NCBI GenBank assembly: GCA_021234155.1
Contig: JAJEKV010000014.1
Span: 1,979,029 to 2,043,028 of the forward strand
Length of the DNA stretch: 64,000 nucleotides
Direction: 5' to 3'
Source of the DNA: Isoetes taiwanensis
Lineage: Eukaryota > Streptophyta > Lycopodiopsida > Isoetales > Isoetaceae
Of this stretch, positions 45,891 to 57,199 are shown piece after piece (the first letter of the stretch is position 1; each line of letters opens with the position of its first letter). The notes under the pieces were generated by a model, which was not told the origin of the DNA, did not search any database, and worked only from the letters and a program-made list of their open reading frames with translations. The position numbers and the translations under genes are program-made.

Positions 45891-46468
45891 CAACCTAAAA
45901 ATTAAGAAATATAAAAATCTATGAAAAAATACATTAAAGTTTTTTATTAACATTTTTTATTTGTTGTTTACTAGTAAAACAACATGGACGAATGTTAGAA
46001 GGAATATGAACATAAACTGAAACAGAAAGCTTTAAGAATGTTACATAGCGACTTGCGCAAGGATGTTACCCCAACAATAGCCACAAATAGTCCAATTAGA
46101 CCCAGTGGACAGAGTCTTCCCTGAGGCTTTGATGGTATGCACGAAATGAATGTCGCCAATGTATGTACCATAAACATGTTTCTAACGATTACTTAACTTT
46201 ATATCCTAATGTACCTTTTTTTTTTTTTGTACTTTTTGACGGAGGGATTATATTGCAATTGCTCGATGTGCAAAGGACAAATAAACGGATGAAAAGACCT
46301 GTTCTCAGTTGATAATTATGGTATTCAATGCTCTCGGACGCACATGTGGGGTATTCCAACGAGGTATAATACACAAATCTCATATATGCGAATCAATTAT
46401 TCTCATGTGCTTGAATCAACGTCTTAACTTGGTTTGCTTGTATTTTGTTAGGAAGAAATTGAGAATAA

Positions 46469-47172
46469 GTGAGCTTGAAGCAGTATATAGATTTTGGGGT
46501 CATGTTGTCATTGGAAGTAGATGATGTTGATACTATGAATGCGTTCATAGAAAATCCTACAAAAAGAAAGTCATCAAGTTCCTCAAAGAGTATCCCATTA
46601 CATGATAGAACTCATTGTGCAATGGCCCTCGCCAAGATTGGAGGGAATGACAATGTTCACCAAAATTGGAATGTACTAGATCCCATAGAAGAAAATAATT
46701 TTTCACCTTCACTAGTCCATTTGGTCCAACCCTTTACGAACAAAGATCATAAGTAATTTAGTTCATAGCCTAGGGGCAAGCCAATTATTTATGGGGAGCA
46801 ATTTACATATTGGGGTATGCAGTACGTGATTAAAAATAGTCGGGTCCCCAGTACTGGCCTGGGATTACATATTATGACAAATACAAAAGTCAAAGATGGT
46901 ACGACTGTTCTTTGATGCCATATGTAGGTCCTAAATATAACTCGGACACTTGGCATAAATTGAGTAAGCACTAGTGGCGCATGCTCATCTATGGTCTAAA
47001 TTCAAATGCACGAACCATAGCCAAGCCCAATGACTACGCAGGCTTCACGTACCTTGATGGTCGTCCCATTTGCATGGAAACCTTGTTTGCTTTTATTATT
47101 AGCTCTATTAAGAATCCATATGCAAGATACACAATGATTACGATTATTATTTGTAATATGGAGATCAAATAA
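46469..47172 (+). pseudogene. coding-like segment of unknown identity
   Basis: Plus-strand frames read FIENPTKRKSSSSSKSIPLH at 46550, GKPIIYGEQFTYWGMQYVIK at about 46770 and PNDYAGFTYLDGRPICMETL at about 47030. Composition and residue pattern look protein-like, but stops separate the pieces and I recognise no domain. It may be the inside of the CACTA-like element or an old host gene. Confidence 0.3.
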
Positions 47173-47489
47173 ATTTCAAAGTTTGTTAGCATTCTAAGCT
47201 TCAAAGTATGATAGTTGTTCAAAGAGGTCTACGGGTTAGTCTATCTACTGTGCTATTGCTCTAACTGAGATAATATACCAAAGGGATTTTTGTAGCAAAC
47301 GAACTTTTGTTGAATATCCTCTTTGCAGATATAGATCAGGACCATATACATTGGAAGGTTTATGCACTCTCTCTTTTATTCATTTCTACAATTTCACCGT
47401 AAGATATAGGTTCACATAAATTTGATGTTCCATACATCCTTTCGTTCCACGTTCTCCCATATGTAACATTCCACTATTCATGATATCCT

Positions 47490-47582
47490 GTATTCTGCAT
47501 CCTTCATCTTGTATTGCTTTCTATTATGCATCCTTCATCTTGTATTGTGTGACGTTAAAACTACTATCTATCTATCTATCTA
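47490..47582 (+). mobile_element. tail-like end with (ATCT)n
   Basis: GTGTGACGTTAAAACT followed by (ATCT)n at 47564-47582, a diverged form of the shared terminus. Just upstream, GCATCCTTCATCTTGTATTG occurs twice, about 32 bp apart. Confidence 0.45.
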
Positions 47583-48261
47583 ACATTTCACACGATCCCG
47601 GTCCATCTAATCCTCAAACGACTTCCTACGGAGCAGGTTCAGAGAGATGGTTAAAGCTTGAAAAAGTGATGGAAAAACTGCAAATATCAGCAATATAAAT
47701 GTGGCATCGGAAGCAAAAGCAACAAATGCGGACTCCATGATAGCAGAACCAGTGAAGATAGGATGGACAGCAAGGAAATGTCGATCAAGCTCCAAAAATT
47801 AGCTTCTTTGAATAAATTTGAGTAGGTACGCTGTATTGTTTTTTTTTTTAACCTATGGCCCAGTTTAGCTACATCCCTAAGTGGTAAATGACATTCCTAA
47901 GAAGTAACATTCTAGCAGGATAGAAGACAAAATCAGTTGTTAAATAATACAATTGCAACTATGCATCTATTGTTTATCTCCATTTGATTCTGGCCTGCAT
48001 TTATAAGTATTTTAAGAGCATGTCACAGGCATAGCAGCCTGCAGAATTCAACCATTTATACACTTGCAAGACACATGCACGCGGGGCTGCACTCATTGAG
48101 CCGAGTCTGCTTTTGGATAGTTCCCAGCCTCGCTTTCTAGATATTTTACATGTAGCAGATTGCATAGGTCTCAAATTCATTATAAACTTGTCCTAACATA
48201 AAAGTGCAGGAACTTATATATATTTATACAAGTGTTTGTAATATGAGGGACCGTGATAAAG

Positions 48262-49120
48262 TTCGAAGATCCTATGAAGATTCTCCTAGATTCTATGAAG
48301 ATTCTCTTAGATAAATTCCATCAAGATTCTCAAAACTTTTAGGAAGATTCCCTAGATTCCCAAAGATTCTCTTTGAGATTCTCTTAGATTCTCCTAGATT
48401 CCCAAAGGTTTTCTTAGATTCTTAATGCTCCATAAAGATTCCACTAGATTCTTAAGATTCTATGGAGATTCCCTAGATTTTATTAAGATTCCCAAAGATT
48501 CTCTAAAGATTTCCCTAGATTCCAAAAGAATACCCCAAGATTCTCTATATTCTCCAAGATTCTATCAAGATTCTCCTAGATTCTCCGAGATTCCATTAAG
48601 ATTCCCATATATTCTTAAAGATTTTATGAAGATTCCTTTAGATTCTCTTAGATTCCCAAAGATTCATTTGAGACTCCCTAAGATTCTCTAAAGATTAGCC
48701 AGATTTTAAAAAGAATACCCCAAGATTCCTCTAGATTCTCCAAGAGTCTATCAAGATTCTCCTAGATTCTTCTAGATTCTCCAAGATTCCATTAAGATTC
48801 CTCTAGGTTTTAAAGATTTTATCAAGATTCCCCAGATTCCCAAAGAGGCTTTGAGATTCCTATAGATTCTCTTGAGATTCCTCTAGTTCCAATAGATTCT
48901 ACTGAAGATTCCCCTAGACTCCCAAGATTACATCAATTTTCCTCTAGGTTCTTAAAGATTTTATCAAGATTCCATTAGATTCCCTTACATTCTCAAAGAT
49001 GCTCTCTTGAGATTATCATAGATTCTCTAAGATTCTCATAATATTCCTCTGGACTCCCTAAGATCCTATAAAGATTATACTAAGATTCCCCAACTTGCCA
49101 TAGATTCCTTGAAAATCGCA
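48262..49120 (+). repeat. GATTC minisatellite with higher-order periods
   Basis: About 860 bp built from GATTC every 10-12 bp (AGATTCYCYTAGATTCYC type). Longer blocks recur too: AGATTCTCTAAAGATT occurs at 48496 and 48681 (185 bp), and a TTAAAGATTTTAT block occurs near 48615, 48809 and 48955. The open frame at 48425-48691 simply translates the repeat. Confidence 0.85.
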
Positions 49121-52100
49121 CATTCCAAAAAATTCTTAGTGTTCGATCATGTTGGCTCCAACGCAACAAAATAGTGTCAAAGCACCACTCATTGGAAAGC
49201 TCTCGACGAGAGGAATCCAAAGCGTGAGTCCCACTTTCATCCCACCCCTCACCGCAAGCTACATGCTTTTGAGGCGATTAAACAAAAGAAGCTTCCTAGA
49301 ATGTCCACTAATAAATGCTTTGCCACCTCATTGCTTCTTTTTATTAATGAGGGTGCCACCTCACCTCCTTTAAAAAAAAAAACTAATTTAATATTAAAGA
49401 GTTAATGGCTAGGATTTATGCTCACCTTTTGATCCAATGGTTAAGATCTGCTACACCAAATTCACTTTTTGGCATCTTCCTTGCACCTTCCCCATAAAAA
49501 TCAAGAGCTAGGATTTTGCCTTCCCCTTTGATCCAACGGTTCACAGATGGGGTGTATGCCCCCATGTATAACTCATGTATGCCCCCATCAAAATCCAAGG
49601 GCTTAAGCTACGCCACCTCACCAACTTTTTATCCAAGGTCCAAGATCAAAAATTTATATCCGATATGCCATTTTGTAACTACCCCCATGAGTTTCTATAT
49701 ACATCTTATCTTCCGTTCCCTTCCCTCCTACGTCTTACTCGAAGCCCCCATGCGGGATACAGTTGAATGCGAGAATTTGAAAGAAGGCGCGGGCATTGAA
49801 TGCAAATTATTTGAAAGAAGGCCGGCAGTGAATGCAAATTAGTGAATGCAAATTAGATGAGGCTTTCTTACGAAATTTTTCCTGTACTATTCCTCCTCTG
49901 CTCCTCAAAATTTGCTCTGCTATTCTCCTCTGGCAGCCCTGGAGGCCTCACCTGGAACGCTTCTCCTACGTTTTGGCACTGGGTTCAGAGGGGCGCATGA
50001 AGGCCTGTCTACCAAATATTTGTATATCCACTTCCGGCAGTGACGAAGAGATTAGTCATGAAGGGGTTGTGGGTATGAAGGAAAAAAATGCAAAAAACAA
50101 GACAGGGCTTGGACACCAGGCAGCCGTAAGCTACATAGCCAAAACCGTAGATTCCATTTGTTTTTTTTTGTTGTAACTTAAATGGTTTTCTCACGCTTTT
50201 TTTTTTCTTTTTTGGTAGCAGATCGAGGCAAAAAGGGAAGAAGCTGCCGATCTTCCAAAAATTCAAACGCCATTTGTGAGAATACAGTATGGAAGCAAGA
50301 ATCAGTTTTGGCGATGTTGCAGGGATGGGAAGCTTTTAGTTTCTTTAGTGAAGAAATATTTGGCGTGTTTCTGAATTTGAACGCATTGCACTGCCGGATT
50401 GAAACATGCAGGTACTTTGATTCATACTTCATGTATTTTTTTTGCATTATGGTACTGGATTGAAGCATACCTTATATATTTTGCGGTGTACTTTTATACT
50501 TCCCTTTTCAGATTTTCTTGGCTTCAATCGTTGGAGAGAATGAGCATAAGACTTCATCCTGCTGGTCTTTGGATTTTTAAGTATAAGCTCTAGATCGACA
50601 AACTTTCTCATATCCGATGATTCGCCAGAATGTTTAAGATTTTATGCCTAGGTAAGCAGGTGTTTCAAGATTTTCCTATTAGTCTTAGAGGGATCTGTAG
50701 AGGTAGTTTGGAGCTTGCCTAGCTTTTAGAAGCATCCGTTAACCAAATTATGGCCAAATATATGCAGTTGATTCAGGTGTATTGTGAATAATAATGTTCT
50801 GTTTGCATCTTCGCATCTTGGAGTATTATTTATGCTGTTGATGTTGCTTCCCTTTTCCAGATATTTGCAGTTTAATCTTTTGCTAACTTACAGTAGCAGG
50901 TTTGTTGAATCGCATATGCCATTCCTGGATGGAGGCCATCATTAGGTAAGCCCTTGCTTTGAGTACCGGTTTTTTCCATCGTTGATTCTTACAAGACAAT
51001 CTATTCTTAAAATTTTGAGATTGCTAGAACGGGTTCTAGGCAAGTCCGATGTCAACATTTTGGGAATGATGCATGGCCAAATGCAGGTCTTCAGCTCTTC
51101 TGAAAGCGAAGTAGGAAGACAAAGGAGGATGTGATTCTCTTTTCGCCATTATTATCTACATTATTTGAGAAGACGCTGGCTAATGCAATTTGCATAATGA
51201 CTTTATGCATGCATGAGCATGTAAAGACACAACCTGGTATCTCATCCCACCAATGAAGTTGTGCTATTGTAAACCATAATATGCAGTAAAGCTTATTTAT
51301 ATTCTTAAAAAGATCCTCTTTTTTTTTCATTACTATAACATTTGTGATCTTCTAATAGCCGTTTGTAATCTTCAAGAATTATTGAACTTCAATAATATGT
51401 GTAAGTTCAGACTTCAACAATCTGTGCAGACTCAAATTGGACTAGACTCAAACTGGACTGCATGAAGAAATGCTACAATGTCCTAATCCACTTTATTTGC
51501 TGCAAGAGCAAAAGAGCAACTGAGCAAATAAGGTACATCGCTTATGCCATGGCTAATTCTGTGCTCAATGAATTTAGGTTATTGTTCCTAATGTTATAGT
51601 CTCTTCCATTCTATCATTTGATTCAGCTTCAAACTCCTATCTATTGTGACTGGAACTGATGTGATGTGATTCATGCTCCCTTCCTTTCATGATCGACAAC
51701 CATGTGGAGGAGGCAGCCGAAGTCACTATATGAAGTTCACTTGCAAGCTGATAGTATCAGCATCATGGACTTCAGAAAAGTCAAATGAGCATTATGGGCT
51801 TTTTCTAGATACGTGCTTAGATTCAAAAAAATTTCTTACATGTTTGCATGTAAAAGGATTGTGTTGTTAATAGCTATACTTATTATTGCTCAACAACGAT
51901 TTATTATTGTTTGGATCATCTTTTAGACTATTCGTCATTATTTTGCATGTATCTGTATCTATTATAATCGTGATTTGCATGTGCAGATTTGGAGAAAGGG
52001 ATCTGAGTAGCTAATATTGTGCGCCTTTTACCTTTTCAAGATTATTTTCCCAGCAAACAAAAATCAACTTCATTAGCATGCTATATCTATGCGGTAAAAG

Positions 52101-54250
52101 CTCTCTCCTTTAAGCATTTGTGTGAGCATTGTTATCTAAAAGCTTGAACTAATTCTTTTTTATGGTAAAGTTCCATCTCTGCTTTCATTTAGAATAAAAT
52201 CAGGAAGCTTTGGTTTTAATCTCAAGCTGCTACTTCGTGTAACTTCCGCTTCTAACCATAAACCTTGCCGGAAAAACATAGTAAACGTAACTCTATCTTT
52301 GATTGTAGCAAAATATAGCTATCTTGCGCTTTTGTATTTTGTGCGTGTTTATTTTATAGTACTCAACGCCATGCACATGTATTGCCTATGCACACGATTG
52401 TTCGATGTTGGATTGTAGCCTTTCGGTTTGGTGATGATTATGGAATGGGCACATTATTTGGTGCGGGTATAACATCTCCAAAGTTGGTTATCAAATGAAT
52501 TGTAAAAATAACAAAAAGGCATGCTCAGATAACATAGATAGATGAGGAAGTTATTGATGTCAAATTGGTTCGACAATGCCTAGCTTCTGAACCTTGCATG
52601 CGCCAGCCTTTTATTCTTTGTAAGAGGGGGTACATATCAAAATGGCATATGTATTGTTAAAAGATTAGATTTTAGATTTTATGTTATGCAGATAACCAGC
52701 AAGAGGTGTTCTCAGAAGCAGTTTGCTTTGCTCCAATGCACTTTGAAAACCGTTTGGAAAATTGCATGCTGTAAGAATGGCCAGACATAAAATGTGATAC
52801 ATGCATGGTTCTATTTTGCAAACAGACCTACTCATTTTTTTTTGAGATGGAAGTATATACAATTATAGCACTTCTGTTTAAGATGGAAAGTTAAATGATG
52901 TATAGTGACGTCGCCAATAATTCTGTTAATTGACTGGTCTATTATTCTGTATGTATTGCAAGAAATACAAGTTCTTAACAGCACATTTTGTTAAAAAAAA
53001 AATTAGTGAGGTTTATTTTATAGATGGATTTCTTTACAAATGTATAATTTCAGATGATTCTCATCCACGGTGAAACCAATTGAAGGTATGATCTTTTATA
53101 GGATTCAATGGTTTAGATATATTATCAGGAGATCTACATGCATCAAGTCTTACTATATGCATCAAGTCTTAAGGTCAATATTTGGTCCAACATGATGTTT
53201 TGGTGAAATGATTTATTAACCATTGACATCTGGACAATGGGATAGAATCACAAATTTTTAATCAACACAACATAATGAAGATTTCATGAATGAAAGCATG
53301 TGTAATGCTAAATTTCATGAAATTTGCCATGTCAAATGGTTTATTATCATGAATGTAGCAATGTAATGCTCACCTGCCTAGCAACTTATTAGTAAATGTT
53401 TTGAGTGTTAGGGAAATTGAGAGGAAATGTACTTTAGAAAACCGAGAGAAATGTACGTTCTTATTGGCCGTATTTTTTTTTATCTTTCCTGTTGGTTCTA
53501 TGGCTTTATATGGATTGGTACCATGCTTGCAGAGTAGTTGGTGTTAGGTGCATGTAAGTTTGTAAGCGAAGAAGATGATGCATCTGATGATATTTCACAC
53601 ATTTTGGAGATGGTATGAGAATCATTAGGCTCTTCCTGCTTTGTGTTTAGTTGTATTGACCTCTTATTTGTAGTGTTTTTGTAGCGCTATCATTTCTAAA
53701 TTAAGATACAAACTCAAGCAATTGTTACACATACAATCCAATGATTGTCGCCGCGATTCACAGAACGATTCGCTGCGTTTTGGTAGTTCTTGCTCAAGAT
53801 CTTAGCATGGCATGCATTGTAATTGTTTCGCTTCAGATGCAAGGCCGCATGCATGCATCGTTTGTTAAGACGTCCTTTGGTATTGGGCATTTTGTTGCTC
53901 ATCGAATGTGTCGATTAGCGAATCGGCGTTTAACTTTTATTGCATAGAATCTTCATCGACGTTTTGGGCATTCATGGGGTTGGTTTGCTTCTTGTTCTTC
54001 TTCTCGCCAGCATTCTTTATTCTCTTTGAACCCACCCTCCCCCTTTTTTGTTTATTATATTTTGTACAAGTTCTTTATCATGTTTTTCCAAACTTGGTGG
54101 GTGATGCTTTTCCACCCAATCGGGTGATGCTATTCTTTGGTATGTTTCTCGTTTGTTGTTGGTGATGTGCAGTGCGAGGGTTGGCGAAATCCGTTCGACT
54201 TCTTCATGCGCTGGTTTTGGGAGCTGCATTCTATGCCTTTACGCTTGTCT
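49121..54250. other. long region without a recognised gene
   Basis: AT-rich, with several open frames of 60-114 codons that match nothing I know. The longest, 49832-50176 (plus), begins MQISECKLDEAFLRNFSC and lies in a locally GC-richer stretch with plausible splice-like AG/GT sites downstream, so a weakly coding or non-coding transcript is conceivable. I would not call a gene. Confidence 0.35.
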
Positions 54251-54254
54251 AAGC

Positions 54255-54420
54255 CCCGTCGGCTTATCACTAGGTTTTCCTCGAAAACCCCAGAAGGCTG
54301 GTTTTAATCCCGGTGATAAGCTTTCGTACATCGACCACTCATCTATTAGCATTGTATTTGTTTTGGGGTCCAAATGATATAATTGATTTTCCCTTTATTT
54401 TTCGTGGGTAGTTCGTGACA
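54255..54420 (+). mobile_element. LINE 3' UTR-like structured segment
   Basis: GCTTATCAC at 54262-54270 pairs perfectly with GTGATAAGC at 54313-54321 and encloses GGTTTTCCTCGAAAACC and CCAGAAGGCTGG hairpins. The layout and several blocks (GGTTTTYCC..CGAAAACCC, TTTGTTTTGG, AATTGAT) match 44605-44720. The terminal motif is worn (TTTTTCGTGGGTAG) and there is no microsatellite. Confidence 0.5.
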
Positions 54421-57070
54421 TGTGCGGGCTATCCAATTAATCCCATTGTAGAAAAATCTGCGAGATGAAATGAGAAGTCATCTATCTATGCTTTTGTTGG
54501 TTTCATAAAGTCGCAGTTGCAAGAATAGGGACCAAAGTTACTATTTATTACTACTAATCAATCAAATTTATATTCTCACATTCTAATTAGCTTTCTTGCA
54601 TTTTGTGGTACAAGTACAATGTATAGATTCTAATTAAACTTTTTGGCTAGAGCTTTTACCATCTCCACGTTATTATTGCCACCAATTAATAACGCATGAA
54701 TGTAGCTTAAATCATGGTAGGGTGCAATTTCCCGGTGCATTTACTAAGAGACATCCCTATTCCTTCTCCGAGTTGAGATAATTGTGATACATTTTCAAAG
54801 CCCTAAATACCTTTACGTTGATACACAATGTTTGAAGTCATGTATTGTATGGTTAGCCCAAGATCTTAAGCTTAAAAAATACCCATGTTACCCCAAACGT
54901 TCTATGTGCATGAAATGCTAGAAATTTAATGCAAAATGTACATGACATGCAAAAAAATACATCCGCAAATGCCTAAACCATGACAACCCCTAAACCAATG
55001 CCCTAAACTATACTTAACTCCACTACATCCACCCATTGTGTTCTATATTATGTTTTTGTTTTTCCTACCCCTAAACCCCCGAACCTTCACACTTGGCACT
55101 CCAAACATCTACAAAATGATTATATTTATACATTCTTATTTCACCTATAAATTACTTTAGTCACCCATTCCACACGCCCATGACTAATGCCCTGTGATCG
55201 CGGGCACACGCTTCTAGTATTAAGATAAGATAAGATAAGATATATGGCATAGAAGCTATACTAGGGATGAAGTTGCATACAAATAGCTCATTGCATGATG
55301 CCTCCGCTTGGTTGACAATGATATTGTAAGCAAATGCACCAAACTACCTAGATACGTAAGTCCCCTGTATGCCTTTTAGGTTCGTTGGTGAAATCCAAAA
55401 AAAAATGTAGAGCAAGATGAAGGATCACTCCACCATAAGCTTATGTCCCGTAAATCCATAAACTCGATGCACGTGAGGGATCACGTATTAAATAAATATC
55501 TAGGTGGAAGAAGTTATAAGCATCTCCTCGACAAATTAGGTACTTGGTAAGTATGTGTAAAAAGGATGATAATATTGAACATTCAAATTCAAAAAAAAAA
55601 AATAGTGTACGTGATTGCTTATACACTATTAAAATTTTTAACTAAATCGTAACTTTTAGCCCATCTCCTAATTCCAATCTCAGATATCCTGTTTTGATAA
55701 CTTAGCCTAATCTCTACACAATTTCATTGTTCTATCCAATAGGTCATGTTATGCACCCCAAGAATCAAAGAATCTGACAGGGCCATCTACTTTACATATG
55801 ACTATGTCTCGCCACAATATTCACTTTTTGTACAAAGAATATGCATGTAAATGAAACTGCATATATAACCGCTAAGCTTTCGGCCTAACCCACTGCGGTA
55901 AATCGTGAGTTCGACATAGCGTAAGAATCACGTAATCGCGTAAAGAGATTTGGAGTACCTTACCGTAATGTTGCCATCGTTGCTGTCGCCATTCCCGCGC
56001 CATCTTCGCCATTTGTGAAGCTTCACCGCAAAATGAAGAGGACGCTTTTCACCACGTACCTTTCCATTCCATGAAGCAAGATTGGAGAGAGGTTGCTAGA
56101 ATGGCCCCGTAATAGGAAATAAAAAAAAAAAAAAAAACAATCTAGAGTCCAAAGGTCGATCATCTCTATCCTAAGGACATAACACTGCCGCCCAAGCAGA
56201 GGGGGCTACATAATTGTATTGCCCAAAAGAGGATTAGAAGCAACCCGGCCGCCCTTACTTGGCGACCTCGCAACTCAGCTAGAGTGGCCTTCACTATCCG
56301 GGTTGATTGCATAACCAAAATTGAAAATTATAAAACCCAACAACAACGCTAGAGAGGGACATACATTTTCTAAAGATCCTTGTGAATTTTTGAACCGCCA
56401 TATCCGATCCCATAGGGTTTCTACCCTAGCCACCAAAGCCCGCCGGATCCATCTCTCGAACAGTAATGTAGAAAGAGATCCGCCTCCTCCGCCTCCGCCT
56501 ACATTTATTGGCTTCTAGAGTTTTCCACTAAAATTTCATAAACCGCCATGTGAAAAAAAAATCAACATGGATATTGAGTCGGATCCTCCCGCCAGATTCG
56601 TGATCTGCTTAAAAAAGAGCTTATTTTATAACCATTTATAACCCGAATCAATCGCCACGCCCTGCTCAAGCAAAGCAATTATAGCCCCGCCTTTTTTATA
56701 ATGAATCAAAGAGGCTTCCGCGTAACTTCCAAGAAAACTTCTAGAACTTCTAGAGATTTAACGAAGGGAAGCTTTGATGCTTCCCACAAATTCTAAAGCT
56801 TGCGTGTTTTGCCATCCCAAGGTCCCGTAAATGCCAATGGATGCTTTGATCATTGATAGGGACGCATTATAAATATAATATTGGTAGTGCACTTGGCAAA
56901 AGGTGTCCCACTCGCAACTATAAGGTTGTGAGTTCAAACTTTGTTTTGTATAATTATACTTTTTAGATCCGCGGTGATCGACCATCTTTGTACATAATGA
57001 GTATAATGTTCGTATGATACGCAATATCCATATGGTCGCCACACCATCCCCCTCCCTTTTAAAATGGAGC
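54421..57070. other. intergenic with tRNA-like SINE traces
   Basis: No gene was recognised. Two tRNA-like heads can be read on the plus strand. At 55868-55930, CTAAGCTTTCGGCC is followed by AATCGTGAGTTCGAC. At 56885-56950, CTTGGCAAAAGGTG is followed by GGTTGTGAGTTCAAAC. There is an (AAGAT)n run at 55221-55242 and an A run at 56119-56137. Confidence 0.4.
56885..56960 (+). repeat. tRNA-like SINE head
   Basis: A-box-like TTGGCAAAAGGTG and B-box-like GTGAGTTCAAAC are about 35 nt apart, with an anticodon-arm-like middle (CTCGCAACTATAAGG). The full extent of the SINE is unclear. Confidence 0.4.
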
Positions 57071-57162
57071 AGTTAACAAACCCTCACTTGTTAACACTAT
57101 AAGCACGAGCAACCTAACAAATACCACCCAAGTACTTGCAAAGATATTTGCCCATTCAAGCT
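57071..57162 (-). repeat. Ty3/gypsy LTR fragment (U5 end)
   Basis: About 92 bp matching the U5 end of the LTR at 59656-59999: GTTAACAAACCCTCACTTG, then CACCCAAGTACTTGCAAAGA and TTTGCCCATTCAAGC. It marks the 3' side of the internally deleted element. Confidence 0.65.
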
Positions 57163-57199
57163 CGAGTGCCCAAATAGGGAATTAGGTTATTGCCCTCAA

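Noticed and set aside
3117-47582. CRISPR-like or bacterial repeat arrays
   Set aside because: The short repeats are microsatellites joined to retrotransposon ends or tandem satellites; there are no unique spacers of constant length and no cas genes.
48425-48691. 88-codon open frame with a repeated protein pattern
   Set aside because: It only translates the GATTC minisatellite; other frames there are similarly free of stops in places, and there is no domain.
53660-53680. ATTTGTAGTG as the missing right end of the CACTA-like element
   Set aside because: Only about 8 terminal bases match, the flanking three bases differ from those at the left end, and no palindromic subterminal repeats precede it.
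53741-53947. Possible rRNA-like or conserved coding segment
   Set aside because: Short GC-richer blocks looked rRNA-like at first, but they do not match the 5.8S, 5S or large-rRNA sequences I know, and no protein family fits.
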